A stretch of DNA of 27,741 bases from NCBI GenBank assembly GCA_043806135.1, contig JAZDHG010000082.1, positions 1 to 27,741 of the forward strand. The letters are read 5' to 3'. Positions 1 to 6,774 of this stretch are shown in pieces. Position 1 is the stretch's first letter. Each line of letters begins with the position of its first letter. The notes under the pieces are model-generated. The model ran no database searches and was not told where the DNA came from. It saw only the letters and a program-made list of their open reading frames with translations. A program made the position numbers and the translations under genes. Source of the DNA: JAGLQQ01 sp043806135 (lineage in GTDB: Bacteria; Omnitrophota; Gorgyraeia; B26-G9).

Positions 1-128
1 ATATTTGCCAATTCCTCTTCAACTACGATCTTAGCCGCCTGTAAGATTCTGTCGTCATCTGCCTCCGGCAGAACAATTGTTTTTTTTACTTGTCTAGCTC
101 TTTGCCTGATTTTTTTTAAGATTTCCAT
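1..128 (-). CDS. pta: Phosphate acetyltransferase, N-terminal fragment (runs off window)
   Basis: Only the first 42 codons are inside the window. They read MEILKKIRQRARQVKKTIVL then PEADDDRILQAAKIVVEEE, which matches the N-terminus of the phosphotransacetylase (PTA/PTB) family, where a K-K-x-I-V-x-P-E-x-x-D/E-x-R-x-L-x-A-A pattern is typical. Pta interconverts acetyl-CoA and acetyl phosphate in the cytoplasm, usually with acetate kinase for ATP formation; ackA would be expected beyond the window edge. It lies 38 bp downstream of coaD on the same strand and probably shares its transcript. The start ATG is preceded by a G-rich tract (GGGGAGCC) that would have to act as ribosome binding site and is part of a nine-G homopolymer. 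The catalytic part is not visible, so the call rests on the N-terminus alone. Confidence 0.7.
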   Translation of the reverse strand, partial: MEILKKIRQRARQVKKTIVLPEADDDRILQAAKIVVEEELAN

Positions 129-132
129 GGCT

Positions 133-150
133 CCCCCCCCCAAAAAAAAA
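133..150. repeat. Double homopolymer (C9 then A9) at the pta ribosome binding site
   Basis: On the plus strand nine C are followed directly by nine A. In the pta direction this reads T9-G9-AGCC-ATG, so the G tract forms the only Shine-Dalgarno-like sequence and ends four bases before the start codon. Such tracts are prone to slippage. Confidence 0.7.
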
Positions 151-166
151 TTATAATAATAAATAA

Positions 167-670
167 TTATTCTTTAGACCTTTTTAGCTGCATTTTTAAT
201 TTTTCTTTTAATTTTTTCTCCACAAAAGAAGGCAGGAACTCCGAAAGTTTTGCACCCAAAGCCGCTACTTCTTTGATAAGTTTACTTGATAAAAAAGAAT
301 ATAATTCGTTAGGCATCATGAACATTACTTCGATATTGCTGTTTAATTTTCTATTGGTCAGGGCCATCTGAAACTCATGCTCAAAATCAGAGATCATGCG
401 CAGACCTCTGATAACCACATTGATCTTTCTGCTCTGGACATAGTCAACCATCAATTCGCTAAAACTCTCCACCTTCACATTATTCATTCCGTCGACAGCT
501 CGCTTCAGCAAGTCCACCCGCTCAGAAGTACTCAGCAAGGGGTTTTTAGTATCATTATCAGCAACAGCGACAATAACTTCATCAAATATTTTTGCTGCCC
601 GTTTAATTAAATCAATATGGCCGTAGGTAACCGGATCAAAAGTCCCTGGATAAACTGCTTTTTTTTCCAA
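167..670 (-). CDS. coaD: Phosphopantetheine adenylyltransferase
   Basis: CoaD transfers AMP from ATP to 4'-phosphopantetheine, the penultimate step of coenzyme A synthesis, in the cytoplasm. The 167-residue product has the usual family length (about 160). The nucleotidyltransferase motif YPGTFDPVTYGHIDLIKRA is at residues 7-25 (the T/HxGH class, here TYGH), RGLR near residue 89, and the SS-x-x-IKE ATP-binding motif near residues 128-134. The start is TTG at 670: AAGGAG lies 8 bases upstream. An ATG at 675-673 is out of frame and only 3 bases from AAGGAG. Codons 2-4 contain a run of eight A. Neighbours are rsmD upstream (97 bp) and pta downstream; rsmD-coaD is a common pairing in bacteria, so an rsmD-coaD-pta operon is likely. 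Confidence 0.96.
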   Translation of the reverse strand: MEKKAVYPGTFDPVTYGHIDLIKRAAKIFDEVIVAVADNDTKNPLLSTSERVDLLKRAVDGMNNVKVESFSELMVDYVQSRKINVVIRGLRMISDFEHEFQMALTNRKLNSNIEVMFMMPNELYSFLSSKLIKEVAALGAKLSEFLPSFVEKKLKEKLKMQLKRSKE

Positions 671-766
671 AACATTAACTCCTTATCTGATATTCACGTA
701 CTTAACCTAAAAACCGCAACCAATTGGGGGGAAAAAACGTTCGGCAAATTCTCCAAAAAGTAAAAA

Positions 767-1318
767 TTAGACGGGCACATAAAAGGAGACAAAAGTATCC
801 CCATATTTTTTAAGTTGCCAAAGCTTCAGTGTATCTGTACGCTCCGGCAACTCATCCTTTTTATAATGCTCAATAACTATTATTGAAGACGGGTGTAATA
901 TATCACAGTTGCCGATGTTGAGCAAGCATTTTTTTGCCATTCCTAGAGAATATGGAGGATCGGCAAAAACAATATGAAAACGCAACTGCTTCTTCCTTAG
1001 AATATTAAAAGCGGCAAAAACATCCCTGCCGATAACCAAGCATTTGCGGTTAAGTCCCAAATTCAAAATATTCTCTCTAATTACCTTAAGAGAAAGTTTA
1101 CTTTTTTCAACAAAAACAACGCTTCTAGCCTCATTACTCAAAGCCTCAAAACCAAGAGCCCCGCTGCCGCTGAACAGATCAAGTGCATCTTTTCCTTCTA
1201 TAAAATCACCCAGGACAGAAAAAATCGCTTCTTTGACCATTGCTCTTGTCGGACGGACATATTTCGACTTTGGCATCTTAAGTGTTTTGCCTTTAAAATA
1301 ACCACTGACAATACGCAT
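767..1318 (-). CDS. rsmD: 16S rRNA (guanine-N2)-methyltransferase
   Basis: RsmD methylates G966 of 16S rRNA during small-subunit assembly, using S-adenosylmethionine. The 183-residue product shows the family opening MRIVSGYFKGKTL, the RPTRAMVKEAIFS segment near residues 23-35, the SAM-binding DLFSGSGALGFEAL loop near residues 47-60 and the catalytic DPPYS motif of N2-guanine methyltransferases near residue 120. The reading frame is open upstream to 1375, but I chose ATG at 1318: GGGAG sits 6 bases upstream, family homology starts there, and the upstream stretch overlaps a terminator hairpin. It is followed by coaD. Confidence 0.95.
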   Translation of the reverse strand: MRIVSGYFKGKTLKMPKSKYVRPTRAMVKEAIFSVLGDFIEGKDALDLFSGSGALGFEALSNEARSVVFVEKSKLSLKVIRENILNLGLNRKCLVIGRDVFAAFNILRKKQLRFHIVFADPPYSLGMAKKCLLNIGNCDILHPSSIIVIEHYKKDELPERTDTLKLWQLKKYGDTFVSFYVPV

Positions 1319-1360
1319 GAAGCGCTCCCAATTTTGCCTACCCTTGCTGGCACATGTACA

Positions 1361-1386
1361 AAAAACCCTAAGCATTCTTTTTAGGG
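1361..1386 (-). terminator. Rho-independent terminator after the pseudopilus operon
   Basis: On the minus strand CCCTAA (1386-1381) pairs with TTAGGG (1371-1366) around a 9-base loop and is followed by six T. It lies 35 bp past the gspL-like stop and 43 bp before the rsmD start, separating the two transcription units. Confidence 0.75.
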
Positions 1387-1421
1387 CTTTTATTTATAAG
1401 CATCCGAACATAATCTTACTA

Positions 1422-2774
1422 TTACCTGCCTTGATCTTTGTTCAGATTAGCCTGGACTTCAAAGTCAATAAGCTCTTCATCCTTGATCTTTCTGCGGCTG
1501 GAAAAATTAAGATGGCTGTTTTTAAAATAAGGGGATTTTTCTATTGAACCCACAAAGTCCAAAACCTCTCCCAGACTCTTAGCCTGCCCCCGGACAACAA
1601 GAACTCCTTCTTCATTAATAGAAAGCATATTCAAGGTGCTTGTAGCTTGAGTGACGTTGATCAAATCGGTAATCGCATCAAGGATAAGAAGTTGAGATGT
1701 CAACTGGGTTTGCACCATCTGCAGTTTCTGCGCTTTATTCTGCAGGACTTGCGCCTGCGGTTTTAACTGCGACAATTTCTGCTCAAGCTCTTTAAGGTAT
1801 GCTTCTTTATTACTGAGCATCATCCAAAACATTACCGCAACAAGGAGAATGTTTACAACAATCAGTATGCTAGAAATAAAAAACTTCTTTTTAAGTTTTT
1901 TGCGCATTCTCTTAAGCAGGAATTCATCGCTCAAAAGATTTATTTCCTGCCTCTGGGCAAATACCATGCCGCTAGCGATATCAATCTTTTTCTCTACAGA
2001 AAAAGGGATATCAAAACTTGACTTAAGAACATCCGCTATTTGCTCGAGATCAGGACGAGAACCTCCGATTATTATTTTGCTTAGTTTTCTCTGTTTCGTA
2101 TTGTTGAAAAACAATTCAATGCTGTGTCTTATTTCGCTGATCAACACCTGAGAAAAATTTTTCTCAACTCCGAGAAGAAACCCGCGGCTGAAAGTAAGCA
2201 CGCCATTTTTAGCGATAATTATTTCAACCGTTTCATCTTCAAAATACACAATCATAAAACTGCTTTTCAAAATAGGATTTTTACTTCCCAGCATTAAATA
2301 GCGCAGGGAATTAACTATAGCCAAAGAGCTCAAATTCAAGGCATCGATTTCAAGGCCAAATTTTTTATAGCCTTCAATAAGCTTCAAAACTTCTGCTTTA
2401 TGCGTAACTACGACCAGCGTATCCGAATAACCGCTCTCTATTTTTTCGAGCACAAGATACCTTGTAGTTGTCTCTTCGGGTTTAAGCGGCAAAAGCTCCG
2501 CGGCCTCATATCCGACCATGCGGGATATTTCCTGGTAATCATGAGAGGGGAAGGAAAAAAAACGAACGCCTGCCTGATGCCGAAAAAGACAGCTGATAAG
2601 CTGTGTTTTTAATATTCCATTTTTCTGAATAACTTCCTTTATTTTCGCCTCATCCAGTGTGCCGTTCTTAAATCCGAAGCTTATATCCAGCACCTTTTTG
2701 AATCCATCACCTGTAATACTGAATTTGGCAATACGAAGTTTTTGTTTTGTTAAATAAACCGCTGTTTTAAGCAA
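1422..2774 (-). CDS. Actin-like pilus/type II secretion assembly protein (PilM-PilN type, GspL-like)
   Basis: A 450-residue inner-membrane protein. Residues 1 to about 285 look like a PilM/GspL actin-like domain (MLKTAVYLTKQKLRIAKF start, an FSFPSHDYQEI segment, GSRPDLEQIADVL in the second half). A basic stretch RMRKKLKKKFF then leads into one transmembrane helix near residues 299-320, a coiled-coil segment (about 324-360) and a C-terminal PilN-like domain (about 365-440) with the LVVRGQAKSLGEVLDFVGSI and SPYFKNSHLNF patterns. This order (cytoplasmic actin-like part, helix, periplasmic ferredoxin-like part) equals PilM+PilN in one chain, as in GspL. It would couple the cytoplasmic ATPase to the assembly platform of a type II secretion or type IV pilus-like machine. 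It begins 2 bp after gspK. Whether it is best named gspL or pilMN cannot be decided from sequence alone. Confidence 0.82.
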   Translation of the reverse strand: MLKTAVYLTKQKLRIAKFSITGDGFKKVLDISFGFKNGTLDEAKIKEVIQKNGILKTQLISCLFRHQAGVRFFSFPSHDYQEISRMVGYEAAELLPLKPEETTTRYLVLEKIESGYSDTLVVVTHKAEVLKLIEGYKKFGLEIDALNLSSLAIVNSLRYLMLGSKNPILKSSFMIVYFEDETVEIIIAKNGVLTFSRGFLLGVEKNFSQVLISEIRHSIELFFNNTKQRKLSKIIIGGSRPDLEQIADVLKSSFDIPFSVEKKIDIASGMVFAQRQEINLLSDEFLLKRMRKKLKKKFFISSILIVVNILLVAVMFWMMLSNKEAYLKELEQKLSQLKPQAQVLQNKAQKLQMVQTQLTSQLLILDAITDLINVTQATSTLNMLSINEEGVLVVRGQAKSLGEVLDFVGSIEKSPYFKNSHLNFSSRRKIKDEELIDFEVQANLNKDQGR

Positions 2775-2776
2775 TG

Positions 2777-3628
2777 TTAGTTCTCCCCTGCGTAAATAAT
2801 TTTAAAGCCGTCCTTTTCTCTTTTTATTACCACCTCTATTAGCTTTTCTATCGATCTTCCCGATGATACAGCCTTTGATCTAATTCTAAAAACCGAGGAG
2901 TTTACTTTAGTCAGCTTGATCAAAGAACCTATCTGCTCAGGCGTTAATCCCAGCCCTGAGAGTTCTTCTGATAGCATGTCCTTATCCTCAAAAGGCGTAT
3001 TTTGCCTCTTGTCTTCAATCGCCTCAATTATCCTCCGGCTCATCCCGGGAAGCATTAGCAAAACCTCTTCCGGAGCGGTATTTATATTCAGTTTACCATC
3101 CGAAAAAGTCGTAAGCAGTTCATAAAGTTTGACTTTACCCTCTGGTGTTATTATATCAAATTTATCCTCATCTATCATGGTTAAATCTTTTAACTCATTT
3201 GGGATATTAAATGGGCGTTTTTTATAGATGGCTTCCACATCTTCTTTTTGCAAACCCTTGAATAACTTTGCCGTACTATCCAACACTTCTCTCTCAATAA
3301 GATTAACATTAAGGAACCTGTCTTCGTCAGTTACTTTTACTGACAGAGCTCCGTAATCTTTTTCTAAAACAAGCTCTTTACTCCAATCATCGAGGAGTGA
3401 ATCAAATCCAGCATCATCCTCTGCCAACTTTACAATTATGAGGTTAACCCCTTCTTTAGCCAGGTAAAAAGCCCTCAACTCTTCATTATTAAGGCTGCGC
3501 AGCCTTATATTTATCCTGTTTTGAAATCCAAGTGTTAAAACAACAACAGATAAAAAAAATAGCACCCACAATACAATAACTAAAATTATTCCTTTAACAC
3601 CCTTTTCGGGATTATTGTAATTCTTCAT
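2777..3628 (-). CDS. gspK: Minor pseudopilin GspK
   Basis: GspK caps the tip of the type II secretion pseudopilus with GspI and GspJ. The 283-residue protein has a short positive N-terminus, a G-I-I-L-V-I-V-L-W hydrophobic helix at about residues 12-32, and the GspK signature of helix-hairpin-helix-like segments: LNINTAPEEVLLMLPGMSRR (about 180-200) and a later LSGLGLTPEQ (about 224-233). As in other GspK proteins the conserved Glu5 of major pilins is missing after the prepilin cleavage glycine, which fits a tip protein that does not need to be inserted below another subunit. It overlaps the end of gspJ by 17 bp and is followed after 2 bp by the gspL-like gene, so the three are probably co-translated. 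Confidence 0.88.
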   Translation of the reverse strand: MKNYNNPEKGVKGIILVIVLWVLFFLSVVVLTLGFQNRINIRLRSLNNEELRAFYLAKEGVNLIIVKLAEDDAGFDSLLDDWSKELVLEKDYGALSVKVTDEDRFLNVNLIEREVLDSTAKLFKGLQKEDVEAIYKKRPFNIPNELKDLTMIDEDKFDIITPEGKVKLYELLTTFSDGKLNINTAPEEVLLMLPGMSRRIIEAIEDKRQNTPFEDKDMLSEELSGLGLTPEQIGSLIKLTKVNSSVFRIRSKAVSSGRSIEKLIEVVIKREKDGFKIIYAGEN

Positions 3629-4220
3629 TGCGAGGAAGATCCATAATGTTTGCCATTGGAATATTAATATATTTTACCAGATCAAACGAACCGCTTTTAC
3701 CAAAGGCTTGTGCAAAACTAATCTCTATGCTGACCTCATGCGGTAAAATCGATTCTTCCGGCCATCTTTCATACCAGATATTTTCATCCTTGCTGAAATA
3801 CTTTAATCTCAACTCACGGATTTTTGTATTGACAACCTCTTCCTGCGGTTCCTCGTCGTCATCAAGGCGCATATACTTAATTCTTGAGCGTAAAAGCGAA
3901 AAAGAGCTGTCTCCTTCATTGCTATGCAGATAAAAAGCAACCTTTTCTATATCCCCTTCCGGGCTTGTTGAAAAAAAATCAATTCTTTCACCTAAACCAT
4001 CAAAAGAAATCTTTTCATTTTCAGGATTTAAAAAAGCGCAGCGCAGTGCTCTTTCCATTACTTTTAAAGTTAAAACTGCCTCTTGCATTGTTTGGTCCAG
4101 ATTTTCTTCCTGCTTCCAAACTTTGACTCCCATATACAAGCTTGAGTAAACTGAAGCCGCGACAATGGCAAAAACAGACATTCCAATGAGTAGTTCTAAT
4201 AGAGTAAATCCCTTTTTCAT
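3612..4220 (-). CDS. gspJ: Minor pseudopilin, GspJ-like prepilin
   Basis: The 202-residue product opens with a classical type IV prepilin leader, MKKGFTLLELLIGMSVFAIV: prepilin peptidase would cut after Gly4, leaving N-methylated Phe1 and Glu5. The remainder is a globular domain with segments typical of GspJ (IRELRLKYFSKDENIWYERW, LPHEVSIEISF). GspJ joins GspI and GspK at the pseudopilus tip; immediate linkage to gspK supports the assignment over a generic pilin. The open frame extends to 4304, but the leader fixes the start at 4220 (or 4229, three codons earlier). A TATAAT ends 7 bases before the 4220 ATG and no Shine-Dalgarno is present, so the mRNA probably starts at the ATG itself. gspI, gspH and the ATPase are not in this window. 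Confidence 0.83.
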   Translation of the reverse strand: MKKGFTLLELLIGMSVFAIVAASVYSSLYMGVKVWKQEENLDQTMQEAVLTLKVMERALRCAFLNPENEKISFDGLGERIDFFSTSPEGDIEKVAFYLHSNEGDSSFSLLRSRIKYMRLDDDEEPQEEVVNTKIRELRLKYFSKDENIWYERWPEESILPHEVSIEISFAQAFGKSGSFDLVKYINIPMANIMDLPRNEELQ

Positions 4221-4227
4221 CAGGTTC

Positions 4228-4256
4228 ATTATAACACAAATCCGTATTTTTGCTAA
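4228..4256 (-). promoter_or_regulatory. Extended -10 promoter giving a leaderless gspJ transcript
   Basis: Minus strand: TTAGCA (4256-4251), 17-bp spacer, TATAAT (4233-4228) preceded by TGT, making a consensus extended -10 (TGTTATAAT). Seven bases later comes ATG at 4220, where transcription would start. No SD-like sequence lies between promoter and start codon. Confidence 0.65.
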
Positions 4257-4295
4257 AAAAAGGGTTCTTTCTTGTTTAAGGTGACAGAAAGAACC
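4255..4295 (-). terminator. Strong rho-independent terminator upstream of the gspJ promoter
   Basis: A perfect 10-bp stem GGTTCTTTCT/AGAAAGAACC (4295-4286 with 4272-4263 on the minus strand) with a 13-base loop is followed by C and seven T. It isolates the pseudopilus operon from upstream minus-strand transcription and its T tract abuts the gspJ -35 region. Confidence 0.8.
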
Positions 4296-4421
4296 TGATT
4301 TCACAGATTAAAATAGGATTACACAGATTCATAGGCCACTTTTATTTCTATCTAACCGCTTCACTTTTGTTGTCTTAGAGAAATTATTGCAATCTAAATA
4401 AAAATGACTCATATTTTTGCT

Positions 4422-4449
4422 AAAAAAGCCGGGGACTTCCCGGCTTTTT
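4422..4449 (-). terminator. Terminator after cutA (bidirectional shape)
   Basis: GCCGGG (4428-4433) and CCCGGC (4439-4444) form a 6-bp GC stem with a 5-base loop, flanked by A6 on the left and T5 on the right. It lies 29 bp past the cutA stop on the minus strand. Confidence 0.85.
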
Positions 4450-4477
4450 CTGCTTTTGATATTTTCAAAAAGATCGT

Positions 4478-4801
4478 TTATTTAGTATTTTCATTTATCC
4501 AGTCAAGATACGGTTTGTGCCCGGCAATAATCGGCAATGCAATAATCTCCGGAACCTCATAACTGTGGAATTGTCTGATTATTTTTTCTATTTTCTTAAA
4601 TAGTTTATGCCGAGATTTCACAATCAATAATATCTCTTTAGTCTTTTCAATCTTTGACTTCCAGGTAAAAATAGAATCTATTCCTAAAGTATTCACACAG
4701 GCCGCAGCCTTTTGGCTGAGAAGTTCCTTAGCTATAACACCTGCCTTCTTTACAGAATTAACGGTAACAAAAACAACTATATGATCATCAGTCTTAACCA
4801 T
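4478..4801 (-). CDS. cutA: CutA1-family divalent cation tolerance protein
   Basis: The 107-residue product matches the CutA1 family in full length. It carries the family core A-A-C-V-N-T-L near residues 33-39, the SIFTWKSKIEKTKEILLIVKS strand-turn-strand (about 43-63), and the Y-E-V-P-E-I-I-A-L-P-I motif (about 81-91), followed by G-H-K-P-Y-L-D-W-I. CutA1 forms ferredoxin-like trimers; its link to copper tolerance in E. coli is historical and its biochemical role remains unsettled. An AAGGGA lies 8 bases before the ATG. It starts 13 bp after the small winged-helix gene and ends at a strong terminator. Confidence 0.93.
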   Translation of the reverse strand: MVKTDDHIVVFVTVNSVKKAGVIAKELLSQKAAACVNTLGIDSIFTWKSKIEKTKEILLIVKSRHKLFKKIEKIIRQFHSYEVPEIIALPIIAGHKPYLDWINENTK

Positions 4802-4814
4802 AAGCTATTCCCTT

Positions 4815-5015
4815 TTATTTACGCAGAGTGATCCTGTAATCTTCTTTTCTTTCAATTACAACATGCCCTTCGCGGGCAAGCCAACCCAGACTCATAAATA
4901 TATCTTCACGCGACGCACTTAAAGCATCCATTATATCTGCAAGCTTTGCTGTCCCCTGGTTCTCATCAAGATAATGCCAGATATCTCCGGCAATAATGCC
5001 GATTTCCATAATCAT
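4815..5015 (-). CDS. Small winged-helix protein (DUF2582-like)
   Basis: A 66-residue protein with the pattern of the DUF2582 winged helix family: I-G-x-x-A-G-x-I-W-x-x-L at the start, a helix-turn-helix around LADIMDALSASREDIFMSLGW (about 25-45), and a wing with EGHVVIERKEDYRITL at the end. Such proteins are probably nucleic-acid binding; no target is known to me. Two in-frame starts are possible, ATG at 5015 (GGTGAG 3 bases upstream, AAGGA 11) and ATG at 5009 (GGTGAG 9 bases upstream); the family pattern permits both. It is followed closely by cutA and preceded by exbD. Confidence 0.72.
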   Translation of the reverse strand: MIMEIGIIAGDIWHYLDENQGTAKLADIMDALSASREDIFMSLGWLAREGHVVIERKEDYRITLRK

Positions 5016-5089
5016 AATCTCACCATCCTTTTTTGATGCTGATTATTTTCTGCTATTTTTTATCTCAAATGCCGCACAAGCCGCATTAT

Positions 5090-5503
5090 TTATTTCCCTT
5101 CTTGTGTCGTTGCGATGTTTATCTCAGAAACTCCGACTTTACGGCAAATATCCCAGATCCTCACTATGATCCCCAGCTGAGTATCCTTGTCTGCTTTGAT
5201 CAGCAACGGTTTTTCCTGCTTGGACTTAACAGTCTCTTCAAGAAACACTGTCAATTCTGACGGTGTTATCGGCTTATCATTAAGATAAATCACGTTTTTA
5301 CTGTTTACGCTAATAATAATATTTTTTTCTTTAATAACTTCCGATGTAACCGCTTTAGGCAAATTGATCTTTATTCCGGGCAACACGACAAAGCTTGATG
5401 TAAGCATAAAAAATATCAGCAGAAGAAAAACCATATCTACAAGAGGCGTAATATTTATTTCCTTCTGACCTTTTTCAAGTTCTAAATGTTTTCGAAAACG
5501 CAT
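5090..5503 (-). CDS. ExbD/TolR-family biopolymer transport protein
   Basis: A 137-residue single-pass inner-membrane protein. After a basic, charged N-terminus comes INITPLVDMVFLLLIFFMLT: the family motif with the Asp (D in PLVDMVF) that carries protons in ExbD/TolR. A periplasmic domain of about 85 residues follows, ending in I-W-D-I-C-R-K-V-G-V-S-E-I-N-I-A-T, which resembles the ExbD dimerisation fold. It works with the ExbB/TolQ homologue encoded upstream to harvest the proton motive force for a TonB- or Tol-like system; no tonB, tolA or tolB is visible here. The frame opens with a TTG at 5521 inside a dispersed repeat. I prefer ATG at 5503, where the family homology begins and an AGGA lies 10 bases upstream. 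Confidence 0.9.
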   Translation of the reverse strand: MRFRKHLELEKGQKEINITPLVDMVFLLLIFFMLTSSFVVLPGIKINLPKAVTSEVIKEKNIIISVNSKNVIYLNDKPITPSELTVFLEETVKSKQEKPLLIKADKDTQLGIIVRIWDICRKVGVSEINIATTQEGK

Positions 5504-5510
5504 CCTTGTT

Positions 5511-5630
5511 TTGTCCTGCAATAGTTGCCTGTCCCGCCTTTTCCCCGCCTATAGCGGGACAAGTTGTGGCGGGGACACTTTTTTACAGTTACTATCGTTT
5601 ACTAAACGTTAATAATGGTTACTAATAGTT
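5511..5630. repeat. Dispersed intergenic repeat, long copy with GC-rich hairpin insertion
   Basis: TTGTCCTGCAATAGTTG (5511-5527), GACACTTTTTT (5574-5584) and GGTTACTAATAGTT (5617-5630) recur in the same order at 26642-26683. Here a 46-bp GC-rich segment (5528-5573) separates the first two blocks. It holds a perfect 8-bp inverted repeat TGTCCCGC/GCGGGACA (5530-5537 and 5554-5561). Its left block overlaps the possible upstream TTG start of exbD. Confidence 0.75.
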
Positions 5631-5662
5631 GATCCAATAATATATACCGATGACAGAAAGCA

Positions 5663-5684
5663 GATTACAGATTACAGATAACAG
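5663..5684 (+). repeat. Tandem 7-bp GATTACA repeat
   Basis: GATTACA, GATTACA and GATAACA follow one another without gaps. Related ACAGATTA/GATTACACAG words occur at 4302-4329 and TGTAATCA at 18252-18279. Confidence 0.7.
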
Positions 5685-5724
5685 AAAAATGTTTTACTTT
5701 TAACTTCTATCCGTGTTCATCTTG

Positions 5725-6411
5725 CTATTTTCTCTGGGTCAGTATATTAACCAGATCAGTAGCTAGAATTTCCATCTCCACTACCAGATTTTCCACTTTG
5801 GCCACAAGGAAATTATAGGCCACAAAACTGGGGATTGCTACGATCAGCCCGGCAACAGTTGTAATCAGAGCTTCCCAAATTCCTTTTGCAAGCACAGACG
5901 GATCTACCGGGTACATGACCTGCGCCTTCTCCTGAATTATCTGGAAAGTATTTACCATCCCAGTTACAGTTCCAAGCAGTCCAAGCAAAGGGCTTACATG
6001 AGCGATCGTTGCCAGAGCACTTAAGTTTTTCTCCAGTTTCGGGACCTCGTGCAATCCGGCATCTTCTATTGCTTCCCGGATTTCATGCCGCGATCGGTCA
6101 TGTTTTGAAATACCTGCTTTTATAATATGCGCTACAGGCCCCTGCGTCTGCTCGCATATTGACAAAGCTTCACTGATCCGGTTGCGTTTTAAAGCAGCAG
6201 TTATATCATCCATAAACCGCGTTGAATCTGTTTTGGATTTATAAATATTCATTAACCGCTCAAGTATTATAGCCAGAGCAAATATGGAACAAAGAATAAT
6301 AGGGATCATAACCGGGCCGCCCTTATTAATGACCTCTACTCTCAGGTACAATCCGAATGCAAGCAGACAGGACGCAGTAAATCCAACTATTTTAAACAGT
6401 ATATTTTGCAT
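5725..6411 (-). CDS. MotA/TolQ/ExbB proton channel family protein
   Basis: The 228-residue inner-membrane protein has helices near residues 8-24 and 34-52 (VMIPIILCSIFALAIILERL), a cytoplasmic helical domain, and two further helices near 135-160 and 180-205. The diagnostic MotA/TolQ/ExbB core is present: LATIAHVSPLLGLLGTVTGM and GIWEALITTVAGLIVAIPSF, including the conserved Thr and Pro/Gly residues lining the proton path. It pairs with the ExbD/TolR homologue downstream, though a 221-bp gap full of repeats lies between the two. The frame extends to a TTG at 6477, but ATG at 6411 has AGAGGA 3 bases upstream and fits the family start better. Confidence 0.9.
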   Translation of the reverse strand: MQNILFKIVGFTASCLLAFGLYLRVEVINKGGPVMIPIILCSIFALAIILERLMNIYKSKTDSTRFMDDITAALKRNRISEALSICEQTQGPVAHIIKAGISKHDRSRHEIREAIEDAGLHEVPKLEKNLSALATIAHVSPLLGLLGTVTGMVNTFQIIQEKAQVMYPVDPSVLAKGIWEALITTVAGLIVAIPSFVAYNFLVAKVENLVVEMEILATDLVNILTQRK

Positions 6412-6774
6412 GAATCCTCTAGTTACAATAAAAATTAAAAACCAATATCTTAATAAAATTATTAGCGACAATACCAAACAAAACCTAAGCTAAAAAATCA
6501 CAAATTCGAAAAGAATTGGCAAGATTCTTGAAGATTTTTGCATTAAACTTTTTTTATAATGCATTAATATAAAAAAGGTTAAGCATAAAACTCTACCAGG
6601 CCGCTAAAGCGACTTGCACATCTGAAATAATCCGGCAGCTTACTTAATAAGTTATCAATTAAAACCAAAAATGTCAAGATTTTTAAGCCGCTCTGGTCGA
6701 TAGCTAATCTTTGTCTGTCTCCTGTCTTGGATACTGGTGTCTTTTAAACCCCCCTCCATATACCCTACCCCTAA
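6412..6774. other. Intergenic region between uvrA end and exbB start
   Basis: No gene was found in these 363 bp. The clearest structure is an inverted repeat TTTTTTATA (6550-6558) / TATAAAAAA (6568-6576) around ATGCATTAA, which contains TATAAT on the plus strand and TATATT on the minus strand and could be a promoter core. A second short dyad AAGAAT/ATTCTT lies at about 6510-6530. No terminator for uvrA was recognised. Confidence 0.4.

Noticed and set aside
1319..1375. Upstream extension of rsmD
   Set aside because: It runs through a terminator stem and has no family homology; ATG 1318 has its own SD.
4221..4304. Upstream extension of gspJ
   Set aside because: It would put 28 residues before the prepilin leader and crosses a strong terminator hairpin.
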